From the NCBI RefSeq assembly GCF_003703395.1, contig NZ_RDQN01000001.1:186001-250000 (forward strand): DNA of 64,000 bases. The letters are read 5' to 3'. Of the stretch, positions 18,201 through 24,242 are shown in pieces. Both the position numbers and the translations under genes were made by a program. The notes beneath the pieces are model-generated. The model saw only the letters and a list, made by a program, of their open reading frames with translations. It was not told the origin of the DNA and made no database searches. The DNA is from Pseudoxanthomonas spadix. GTDB taxonomy: Bacteria; Pseudomonadota; Gammaproteobacteria; Xanthomonadales; Xanthomonadaceae. Every line of letters starts with the position of its first letter. The stretch's first letter is position 1.

Positions 18201-20898
18201 CGGCCTGCTTGCCGCCGACCCGGAAGCCAACGTGCTCGACCGTCCCGGCGGCATCTTCGTGCGCGCGATCGAACACATCCCGCACGAAGACCGGGTGCTG
18301 CTGCAGACCGTGGCGCGCGCCATCCTCAGCGATGCCAACGGCAGCCTGGCCGCGCAGCTGGAACGCCATCCCACCCTGCGCATGCAGCCACCGCTGCTGG
18401 AGCCGATCGCGTTGGCGCCTGCAGGCGATGCAATGGCCGCCGGCACGCTCGAGCCGGCGCCTGCGACAACGCCGCCGCCGGATGAGGCGGCGCTGCTGTT
18501 CGACAATGGAATCGGTGCCTTCGCCGCCGACGGCCGCGAATACCGGATCGTGCTGGAAGAGGGCGCACCCACCCCCGCGCCCTGGGCCAACGTGCTGGCC
18601 AACGCCGGCTTCGGCACCGTGCTCAGCGACAGCGGCGCCGGTTACACCTGGGCCGAGAACGCGCACGAATTCCGGCTCACGCCTTGGCACAACGATCCGG
18701 TGGCCGATGCCAGCGGCGAGGCCTTCTACCTGCGCGACGAGGACAGCGGCCAGGTGTGGTCGCCGATGGCGCTGCCGCGCCGCGGCCACGGCCGCTACCA
18801 GGTGCGCCACGGCTTCGGCTACAGCGTGTACAGCCACCTCGAGCACGGCATCGACAGCGAGCTGTGGGTGTTCGTGGATGTCGAGCAACCGGTCAAGTAC
18901 AGCCTGCTGCGCCTGAAGAACCTGAGCGGTCGTGCGCGCCGGCTCAGCGCCACCGGCTATGTCGAATGGGTGCTGGGCGACATCCGCGCGCGCTCGCACT
19001 TGCACGTGGTGAGCGAGGTGGACCTGGCCAGTGGCGTGCTGACCGCGCGCAATCCCTACAACACCGAGTTCGACGGACGGGTGGCGTTCTTCGATGTGGA
19101 TGCGCAGGTGCGCAGCGTCAGCGCCGACCGGGTGGAATTCATCGGCCGCAACGGCAGCCTGGCCGCGCCGGAAGCCTTGCGCCGGCAGCGGCTGTCCGGG
19201 CGCGTGGGCGCCGGGCTGGACCCGTGCGCGGCATTGCAGGTCCCGATCGAACTGGGCATCGACCAGCAGTTCCAGACCGTGTTCCGCCTCGGCGCAAGCC
19301 AGGGCCGCGATGCAGCGCTGGCCCTGGCCACCCAGGTGCGCGGCGTGGCGGCCGCGCAGGCGGCGCTGCAGGCGGTGCGCCGCTACTGGGACCACACCCT
19401 GGGCGCGGTGCAGGTGCGCACGCCGGAGCCTTCGGTGGACCTGCTGGCCAACGGCTGGCTGCTGTACCAGACCATCGCCTGCCGGTTCCTGGCGCGCAGC
19501 GGCTATTACCAGTCGGGCGGGGCATTCGGCTTTCGCGACCAGCTGCAGGACAGCATGGCCATGGTCCACGCGCAGCCGGCGCTGAGTCGCGCCCATCTGC
19601 TGCGCAGTGCGGCCCACCAGTTCCTGCAGGGCGACGTGCTGCACTGGTGGCATCCGCCGCACGATCGCGGCGTGCGCACGCATTGTTCGGATGATTTCCT
19701 GTGGCTGCCGCAGGCGCTGTGTCGTTATCTGGAGGTCACCGGCGATGCGGCGGTGCTGGGCGAACCGGTGGGGTTCATCGACGGCCGTGCGTTGAATGCC
19801 GACGAGGAGTCCTACTACGACCAGCCGCAGCCAGCCGGCCCGGCGCAGTCGCTGTATGCGCATGCGCGGCTGGCGTTGCAGCGCGGATTGGCGCAGCGCG
19901 GTGCGCGCGGGCTGCCGTTGATCGGCAGCGGCGACTGGAACGATGGCCTCAACCGGGTCGGCAAGGACGGCAGGGGCGAGAGCGTGTGGCTGGGCTTCTT
20001 CCTGCACGATGCGCTGCTGCGGTTTGCGCCGCTGGCCACCCGGCAGGGCGATGCCGGGTTTGCCGCCGAGTGCATCGCCCAGGCGCAGGCCCTGCGCGAT
20101 GCACTGGAAACCCACGCCTGGGACGGCGCCTGGTATCGACGGGCCTGGTTCGACGACGGCACGCCGCTGGGCTCGAGTGCGTCGGCCGAATGCCGGATCG
20201 ATTCGCTCTCGCAGAGCTGGTCGGTGCTGTCCGGCGCGGCCAGCCCGGCGCGGCGCCAGCAGGCGATGGAGGCGATGTACGCGCAGCTGGTCGATGCCGA
20301 TGCGCAGGTGGTCAAGCTGCTGGCACCGCCGTTCGACCTGAGCGGACACGACCCCGGTTACATCCGCGGCTATGTCCCTGGCGTGCGCGAGAACGGTGGC
20401 CAGTACACCCATGCTGCGGTGTGGGCGGCGATGGCTTTCGCCGAGCTCGGTGACCACCAGCGCGCGTGGGAACTGGCCGGCATCATCAATCCCATCGGCC
20501 ATGCCCGCGACGCGGCGGCGGTGCAACGTTACAAGGTCGAACCCTACGTGCTGTCGGCCGATGTCTACGCGGTGCCCCCGCACCAGGGCCGCGGTGGCTG
20601 GAGCTGGTACACCGGCGCGGCCGGCTGGATGTATCGGCTGCTGACCGAATCGCTGCTGGGCCTGCAGCGTGACGGCACCCGCATGCGGATCGTGCCGTGC
20701 ATGCCCGCGGCCTGGCCGGGCTATCAGCTGCGCTATCGTCACGGCGGCAGCGGCTATGTGATCGATGTGGTCCAGCGCGCAGACGCGGCGCCAAGCCTGC
20801 AGCTGGATGGCATCGTCCAGGACGGACTGGACTTTCCCTTGATCGATGACGGGGCCGACCACGCGGTGACGCTGGTCTGGCCGGGAGGCGGGCGATGA
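12217..20898 (+). CDS. ndvB: cyclic beta-1,2-glucan synthase-like giant membrane protein (NdvB type)
   Basis: A 2893-residue protein, close to NdvB/ChvB/Cgs length (about 2850). After an N-terminal region come paired membrane helices (about 428-480). A GT84 transferase domain follows, with ITLDSDTQLPRD near residue 644 and the R-R/Q-x2-RW-type RARWVRGDW near 793. More membrane helices lie at 841-887 and 961-1008, then a glucoamylase-like domain (about 1030-1520). Two GH94-type carbohydrate domains start near 1600 and 2105, and a GH94 phosphorylase domain has the putative acid Asp in GSGDWNDGLNRVG near 2570. The family makes, elongates, cyclises and trims periplasmic beta-1,2-glucans. The ATG at 12217 or 12235 may be used. 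Confidence 0.9.
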   Translation: MPPVGRMSRFSAWRRVFQPRAAALLEPQLDRRVEAPPLRAALLGDEQMEVLGRALAQEHVLLAGSSRELLLARLKSNEHALAEAASKLAQLTGDGLRLHPAGEWLLDNYYLVEEQMRVARLHLPPGYSRQLPRLQSGTAPGLPRVYALAQQVIAHGDGRVDALTLSRFIAAYQGVSPLKLGELWAIPIMLRLALIDNLRRIADAIMRDGEDHRLANAWSERLNATAARAPADLVLVVADLARSRPPATGAFVAELTRGLHGRGPVLSMASGWVEQWLATEGHSVGGLVHAESQRQAADQVSVSNSIGSLRFLDGMDWREFVEAMSVVEQALREDPAGVYARMDFQTRDAYRHVVENLARRSGRDEPDVAREVVTLARRAPSPAALQAHVGYFLIDAGLPLLRAVLRGQAQASPARLPRHRARRVPLAAYLAPIAAVMLLWSAVLLRAMPAHVAAGWWWLAGALALLAASELGIVLVNWVATLQVPPRPLPRMDLRLGIAEDCRTLVVIPSMLAGREAIDELVAGMEVHYLANRDGQLHFALLTDFLDADQALLAEDLALLDHAATQIDRLNSRYAPEHGSRFFLLHRPRLWNAAEGCWMGAERKRGKLEALNRLLSAPDMPAQAARDFLQTRGELAGLRQVRYVITLDSDTQLPRDAARALVGAMSHPLNVPRLDPTGQVVQAGYGILQPGLGTGMGRGEDSRFARMFGIEPGIDPYTRVVSDVYQDLFGEGSFIGKGIYAVATFEHVLAGRFPDNRVLSHDLLEGCYARAGLVSDVRLYEQHPQRYAADAKRRARWVRGDWQLLPWLLPWVPTATGGRVRNRLSWLSRGKLLDNLRRSLVAPAALVLLVAGWLYSPAPLRWTLWLLVLWLLPGLASAVHALVHVPEGMTMRHHARQVARDLGQQLRRVGVTLACLPFEAGLQVSAIVRTLYRMGVSRRHLLQWSPSSEVERSLRGGQPEHRLMAPAAGLAVAIAVVVAWRSPSALWAALPLLAAWVAAPWLMAWLGAPPPAPGTQLDAGQRAFLGRLSRRTWAFFETHCTALHHWLPPDNIQEHPVAVVASRTSPTNIGLALLANLAAYDLGYLAVSGVITRVADTLATLETLPRHRGHFFNWYDTQTLVPLPPRYVSSVDSGNLGGHLLTLRQGLLALVDAPAMSMATFDGLADTLGLLRLPQARQSEAAERATAVFGHTLNEMRALPDPSLRQVSDALGTLIEQGELIVMAGQAAGSDGDEPWAQRLVSACQAARADLHHCAPWLVSAALDGEQHGLRAVPSLRQLRQSSQIASVQRWAGERIQQLERLAHVAGQLSLMDYGFLYDRTQHLLSIGYNVEERRLDESRYDLLASEARLGNFVAIAQGQLPQESWFALGRTLTETGGEPTLLSWSGSMFEYLMPQLVMPSYPHTLLDRTAHGAVQAQIRYGAQHQVPWGVSESGYNSVDTRRNYQYRAFGVPGLGLKRGLGQDLVIAPYASAMALMVEPDAACRNLQRLDGLGFGGRFGLYEAIDYTPSRVPRGETHVLVRSFMSHHQGMALLALDHVLRDGPMQKRFVADPEFQATLLLLQERAPRTGGVYAKGLAEVAARAAPLDTGMPLRIFRDPDQAQPALQLLSNGRYHGMLTSAGGGYSRVRDMAVTRWREDGTRDPWGTFCYLRAVEGGAFWSATHQPTCVPVDRYEAIFSDAKAEFKGSHLGYDSHLEIAISAEDDVELRRLRIRNRSRHARVIEITTYAEVVLAPALSDEMHPAFSNLFVQTELLADRQALLCTRRPRADDEAQPWMLHLVAVHDADIATISYQTDRAAFIGRGRSTRDPIALVETAALSGTAGSVLDPIVAIRCRITLAPDQQAQVDMVYGLGGDRAACVALIDKYRDRRLADRVFDLALTQSQVTRRQINASLNDALLYERLAARVLFADPQLRAEAEVLLQNRRGQSALWAHGISGDLPIVLLRLADPDTMALVRQMVQAHAYWRLKGLRVDLVIWNESQAGYRQQLQDTIVGLLAADPEANVLDRPGGIFVRAIEHIPHEDRVLLQTVARAILSDANGSLAAQLERHPTLRMQPPLLEPIALAPAGDAMAAGTLEPAPATTPPPDEAALLFDNGIGAFAADGREYRIVLEEGAPTPAPWANVLANAGFGTVLSDSGAGYTWAENAHEFRLTPWHNDPVADASGEAFYLRDEDSGQVWSPMALPRRGHGRYQVRHGFGYSVYSHLEHGIDSELWVFVDVEQPVKYSLLRLKNLSGRARRLSATGYVEWVLGDIRARSHLHVVSEVDLASGVLTARNPYNTEFDGRVAFFDVDAQVRSVSADRVEFIGRNGSLAAPEALRRQRLSGRVGAGLDPCAALQVPIELGIDQQFQTVFRLGASQGRDAALALATQVRGVAAAQAALQAVRRYWDHTLGAVQVRTPEPSVDLLANGWLLYQTIACRFLARSGYYQSGGAFGFRDQLQDSMAMVHAQPALSRAHLLRSAAHQFLQGDVLHWWHPPHDRGVRTHCSDDFLWLPQALCRYLEVTGDAAVLGEPVGFIDGRALNADEESYYDQPQPAGPAQSLYAHARLALQRGLAQRGARGLPLIGSGDWNDGLNRVGKDGRGESVWLGFFLHDALLRFAPLATRQGDAGFAAECIAQAQALRDALETHAWDGAWYRRAWFDDGTPLGSSASAECRIDSLSQSWSVLSGAASPARRQQAMEAMYAQLVDADAQVVKLLAPPFDLSGHDPGYIRGYVPGVRENGGQYTHAAVWAAMAFAELGDHQRAWELAGIINPIGHARDAAAVQRYKVEPYVLSADVYAVPPHQGRGGWSWYTGAAGWMYRLLTESLLGLQRDGTRMRIVPCMPAAWPGYQLRYRHGGSGYVIDVVQRADAAPSLQLDGIVQDGLDFPLIDDGADHAVTLVWPGGGR

Positions 20899-21134
20899 GT
20901 ACGCGCATGCAGCTGGACCGCGAACTGGACCAGCTGGAGCAGATGCTGCCGATCTGGATCGAGAAGCTGCGCCACCCGAGCGAGTTCTGGCCGCAGTTCG
21001 ATGCTCTGGCCCAGGCCATCGTCGACGACGCCCCGCCGCAGGATGTCCAGTACGTGCAGCACCGCCTGGCGCTGATGCAACAGCAACATGGCCTGCACCG
21101 GGGCCATGGGCCCGGTGGCTACGATGATCGCTGA
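20895..21134 (+). CDS. small hypothetical protein coupled to ndvB
   Basis: A 79-residue acidic, glutamine-rich, helical protein (MSTRMQLDRELDQLEQML) with no membrane segment or signal peptide. Its ATG overlaps the ndvB stop by 4 bases (ATGA), so it is probably translated with it. The C-terminal end is His/Gly-rich. I do not recognise a family; the amphipathic helical composition suggests a small binding or regulatory partner of the glucan synthase. Confidence 0.6.
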   Translation: MSTRMQLDRELDQLEQMLPIWIEKLRHPSEFWPQFDALAQAIVDDAPPQDVQYVQHRLALMQQQHGLHRGHGPGGYDDR

Positions 21135-21196
21135 AGCCCTGCAGCGACAGGGCCTGCACCGTCTGTCCGAATCCCGCATGCGCTGCAGTGAATCAG

Positions 21197-21223
21197 CGTA
21201 GCGTGCCGAAGGTGGCAGCTACG
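21197..21223. repeat. GTAG...CTAC hairpin, REP-like
   Basis: CGTAGC and GCTACG bracket an imperfect stem (GTGCC/GGTGGCA) in the 109-bp gap after the small gene. The GTAG end and size resemble the GTAG-type REP hairpins known in Stenotrophomonas, but it is a single short copy and has no T-run. Confidence 0.35.
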
Positions 21224-21243
21224 CCCGCTCGAGAAGGATTGGC

Positions 21244-21417
21244 ATGGACGGCATCAAGCTGCATCGGATCGTGTGTCGATCCTTTGCGCCGGGCACGGTG
21301 ATCGCCGGCGGCGGCGTGCCCGAGCGCGCCAGCAACGATGGTCAGCCGCCGGCTTTCCCGCTGGACCCGGCGACGCTGCTGCCCTCGTTTGTTGCGCCCG
21401 AACCGCGCCTGCGGTGA
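21244..21417 (+). CDS. putative 57-residue small protein
   Basis: The open frame starts with ATG (MDGIKLHRIVCRSF) and has an excellent ribosome binding site, GAGAAGGA at 21231-21238, with 5 bases spacing. It ends at TGA 21415-21417. The product is Pro/Ala-rich toward the C-terminus (FPLDPATLLPSFVAPEPRLR) and has no clear signal peptide or membrane helix. No family is recognised. The strength of the ribosome binding site is the main support; it is too short for coding statistics to decide. Confidence 0.45.
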   Translation: MDGIKLHRIVCRSFAPGTVIAGGGVPERASNDGQPPAFPLDPATLLPSFVAPEPRLR

Positions 21418-21434
21418 GGCCAGCCGGAAATCAC

Positions 21435-21671
21435 ATGTTCATCCTGCGCCTGGGCCGCAGCCAGTCGATCGGCCCGGCGCGCCTGCAGCAGATGTGGAAA
21501 ATGGCCTGCGCCTGCCCTGATATCAGCGTCTCACGTCAGCCAGGACAGCAGGACGATCGCACCTATCTTCTGGCCGCGCATATGGACGTGCTCGAACACG
21601 ACGCCGAGCAGCGCATGCGCCAGATGCTGGAAGGCGAGGGCTTCCTGTTCCGGCTGATGCGCGCCCGCTGA
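21435..21671 (+). CDS. small hypothetical protein
   Basis: A 78-residue protein (MFILRLGRSQSIGPARLQQMWKMACACPDISV...) beginning 17 bases after the previous small frame. The C-terminal half (DVLEHDAEQRMRQMLEGEGF) looks like a folded amphipathic helical protein. No family is recognised. The start has a weak GGAAA site. It ends 26 bases before the convergent signalling operon. The longer in-frame extension upstream (to 21273) is Arg-rich and overlaps the preceding small frame, so I rejected it. Confidence 0.5.
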   Translation: MFILRLGRSQSIGPARLQQMWKMACACPDISVSRQPGQQDDRTYLLAAHMDVLEHDAEQRMRQMLEGEGFLFRLMRAR

Positions 21672-21697
21672 GCAGCGCCCAGGCCGGCGGCGTTGCC

Positions 21698-22816
21698 TCA
21701 GCTGTTGCCACGCGCCAGCAATGCTTCCATCACCACCTGTCCATCCTCGTTGCGTGCGACCAGGGTGCCGCGGTGGGCCTGTACGAACTGCTGCGCGATA
21801 TACAAGCCCAGCCCGAGCCCATCGCTGGCCCGGAAGCGGCCCTTGAACGGCTCGAACAACCGCGGCAGCAGTTCATCGGCAATGGCCCCGGCGTTGCGCA
21901 CCCGCAGCCGGATCTTGTCCGCGTCCAGGCCTTCCAGTTCCACCTGCACCGGCGCGCCGCCGCCGTGGACCACCGCATTGCCGATCAGGTTGGACATCAC
22001 CTGGGCGAAGCGGTCCGCATCGACGCTGGCCTGCAGGTTGCCAGTGCAGGTCAGCTGGATGTCCGCGCCGGGGTGAGCCTGGGCTGATTCCTCCACCGCT
22101 GCGCGGGCCAGCTCGGCCAGGTCGCCAGGCCTGAACTTCATGCGCAGCCCGCCGCTGCGGATGCGCGAGAAATCCAGCAGCTGCTCGACCATGCGCGCCA
22201 TGCGCCGGCCGCTGCTCTCCAGAAAGCGCAGGGTGCGCCGGGTGCCCTGGTCCTGTGGAAGCTCGTGGCTGAGCTTCTCGGCGCAGAGCAGCACCACCGA
22301 CAGCGGCGTGCGCAAGTCGTGGGTGAGCACGGCCATCATGGTCTCGTTCAGTTCCAGCGCACGCTCCAGCGCCGCGTTGCGCTTGGCCAGCAGCTGGCGC
22401 TGCTGGTAGAGCTCGATGAACACCTTGATCTTGCCCAGGATCACATGCGGCTCGATCGGCTTGTGCAGGAAATCCACCGCGCCGCTTTCATAGCCCTTGA
22501 ATGCACGCGTGGGATCGTTGGGCGAGGCAGTGAGGAAGATGATCGGCACCTGCCGGGTGCGCTGCGAGCCACGCATCAGCTCGGCCAGGGTGAAGCCGTC
22601 CATGTCCGGCATGTGCACATCCAGCAGGGCCAGGGCGACCTCGTGCTGCAGCAGCAGTTCCAGCGCCTGCGCGCCGGAACTGGCGCACAGGATGTTCAGG
22701 CCGTCGCGGCGCAGCAGCGCCTCCATCGCCACCAGGTTCTCCGGAACGTCATCGACGATGAGCAGGTTGACCGGCTCGCTGGGCGGTGGGGTGGCGTCGG
22801 ACTGGGTGAGCTTCAT
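21698..22816 (-). CDS. receiver-first histidine kinase (REC-HisKA-HATPase)
   Basis: A 372-residue cytoplasmic protein with inverted hybrid order. Residues 15-135 are a receiver domain with phospho-acceptor Asp66 and Lys119. HisKA follows with His166 in LTHDLRTPLS, and the ATPase domain (GLGLGLYIAQQ near 340) ends the protein. There is no membrane segment or input domain, so its input is presumably phosphorylation of its own receiver by a partner kinase. It is the last gene of a four-gene minus-strand operon with CheB, CheR and a hybrid kinase; its ATG overlaps the cheB stop by 4 bases. Output is unknown. Confidence 0.88.
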   Translation of the reverse strand: MKLTQSDATPPPSEPVNLLIVDDVPENLVAMEALLRRDGLNILCASSGAQALELLLQHEVALALLDVHMPDMDGFTLAELMRGSQRTRQVPIIFLTASPNDPTRAFKGYESGAVDFLHKPIEPHVILGKIKVFIELYQQRQLLAKRNAALERALELNETMMAVLTHDLRTPLSVVLLCAEKLSHELPQDQGTRRTLRFLESSGRRMARMVEQLLDFSRIRSGGLRMKFRPGDLAELARAAVEESAQAHPGADIQLTCTGNLQASVDADRFAQVMSNLIGNAVVHGGGAPVQVELEGLDADKIRLRVRNAGAIADELLPRLFEPFKGRFRASDGLGLGLYIAQQFVQAHRGTLVARNEDGQVVMEALLARGNS

Positions 22817-23397
22817 GGATAAAGCTGCCTCAAATGGGTGCAAAGATCTTGCAGGGTCAGCACGGCATCGGCGCCGGCGTGGGCCAGGGCCGAAGCGGGC
22901 ATCAGCGGCGAGCTGGCTTCCTGCGGCGACTGGATCCAGGCGGTGCCGCCGGCCGCGCGCACCGCGGCGATGCCGGCCGTGCCATCGCTGCTGGCGCCGG
23001 TCAGCAGGATCGCCAGCAATCGCGTGCCGAACACCTCGGCGGCCGATTCGAACAGCGGATCGATCGCCGGGCGCGAGAACAGCACCGGCGCATCCACCGA
23101 CAGCGCCAGCGTGTTGCGATCTTCCACCAGCAGGTGGTAGTCCGGCGGCGCAAACACCACCGTGCCGGGCTGTAGCGGCTGCTTGTCCTGCGCCTCGCTG
23201 ACCGGCAGGCGGCAATGGGTGGCGAGCAGTTCGGCGATGCGGCTGGTGCGGTCGCGTGGCAGGTGCAACACGATCAGCACCGGCACCGGCAGCTGCGCGG
23301 ACAGGCAAGCCAGCAGCTGCTGCAGCGCCAGCACGCCGCCAGCCGATGCGCCGATGACGATGGCGTCGAAGCGCGAGCTGGGCGCCGGCATGCTCAT
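22813..23397 (-). CDS. CheB-type methylesterase domain protein without receiver
   Basis: A 194-residue stand-alone CheB catalytic domain. The triad is visible as Ser18 (GASAGG), His45 (VLHLPRD) and Asp138 (LTGASSDGTAGI). Normal CheB has an N-terminal receiver that inhibits the esterase, and it is absent here, so activity would be set by other means, perhaps the neighbouring kinases. CheB removes methyl groups from, or deamidates, chemoreceptors, but no chemoreceptor gene is in the window. It overlaps both neighbours by 4 bases, showing tight translational coupling. Confidence 0.88.
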   Translation of the reverse strand: MSMPAPSSRFDAIVIGASAGGVLALQQLLACLSAQLPVPVLIVLHLPRDRTSRIAELLATHCRLPVSEAQDKQPLQPGTVVFAPPDYHLLVEDRNTLALSVDAPVLFSRPAIDPLFESAAEVFGTRLLAILLTGASSDGTAGIAAVRAAGGTAWIQSPQEASSPLMPASALAHAGADAVLTLQDLCTHLRQLYP

Positions 23398-24242
23398 GCG
23401 ACCTTGCGGTACAGGCGCTGCTCGCGCGCACAGGCTTCAAAGGCACGGGCATGGGCGCCGAACTGCAGCGACTCCTTGCTGCCCAGGCCCAGGAAGCCGC
23501 GATGCACAAGGGCCTCGTGGAACAGGCCGATCGCCCGGTCCTGCAAGGCCCGGTTGAAGTAGATCAGCACGTTGCGGCACGACACCAGGTGCACCTCGGA
23601 GAACACCGTGTCGGTGGCCAGGCTGTGGTCGGCGAACACGATGTTGCGCCGGAGCGTGCGGTCGAACACCGCGCCGTTGTAGGCGCCGGTGTAGTAGTCC
23701 GACAGCGATCCCTTGCCGCCGGCCTTGAGGTAGTTGCGGCTGAACAAGGCCATCCGCTCCAGGTCGAAGATGCCGGCCTCGGCCGTGCTCAGCGCCTCGG
23801 GATTGATGTCGGTGGCATAGAGGATGCTGCGCTCCAGCAGGCCTTCCTCGCGCAGCAGGATCGCCAGCGACCACACTTCCTCGCCGGTGCTGCAGCCGGC
23901 CACCCACAGCTTGATCGACGGATAGGTGCGCAGCACCGGGACAGCCTGCTCGCGCAATGCGCCGAAATAATCCGGATCGCGGAACATTTCCGAGACCTGC
24001 ACGGTGAAAAACTGCATGGCCTGGGCAAACAGCTCCGGCTCGTGCAGCAGCCGGTGCTGCAGCTGCGCCACCTGCGTGCAGTCGTAGCGCGCCATCGCCT
24101 GGCGCACGCGCCGGCGCAGCGAGGACATCGCATACTGGCGGAAATCGTAGTGGTAGCGCTGGTAGATCGCCTCCAGCAGCAGCTTCAGCTCCAGGTCGAA
24201 GAGCTCGGCCTCCTTCACTGGCGCGAGCACCACACCCGGCAC
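23394..24242 (-). CDS. CheR-type SAM-dependent methyltransferase
   Basis: A 282-residue protein with the CheR architecture: an N-terminal alpha-helical domain (residues 10-75) and a methyltransferase domain with the SAM loop VAGCSTGEE near residue 116, then YATDINPEAL and VSCRNVLIYF. CheR methylates glutamates in chemoreceptors. The enzyme domain is complete. It overlaps the 3' end of the hybrid kinase gene by 28 bases and cheB by 4. With CheB and two kinases but no receptor or CheA/CheW, the substrate is uncertain. Confidence 0.88.
   Translation of the reverse strand: MPGVVLAPVKEAELFDLELKLLLEAIYQRYHYDFRQYAMSSLRRRVRQAMARYDCTQVAQLQHRLLHEPELFAQAMQFFTVQVSEMFRDPDYFGALREQAVPVLRTYPSIKLWVAGCSTGEEVWSLAILLREEGLLERSILYATDINPEALSTAEAGIFDLERMALFSRNYLKAGGKGSLSDYYTGAYNGAVFDRTLRRNIVFADHSLATDTVFSEVHLVSCRNVLIYFNRALQDRAIGLFHEALVHRGFLGLGSKESLQFGAHARAFEACAREQRLYRKVA

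Noticed and set aside
12145-21159. Two very long minus-strand frames (1765 and 1227 residues) opposite ndvB
   Set aside because: They are antisense shadows caused by high GC with few stop codons. Their composition is low-complexity Gln/His/Arg/Ala and ndvB on the other strand is fully supported by motifs.
21273-21434. N-terminal extension of the 78-residue small protein to 21273
   Set aside because: The extension is Arg/Ala-rich and overlaps the better-supported 57-residue frame with the strong ribosome binding site.
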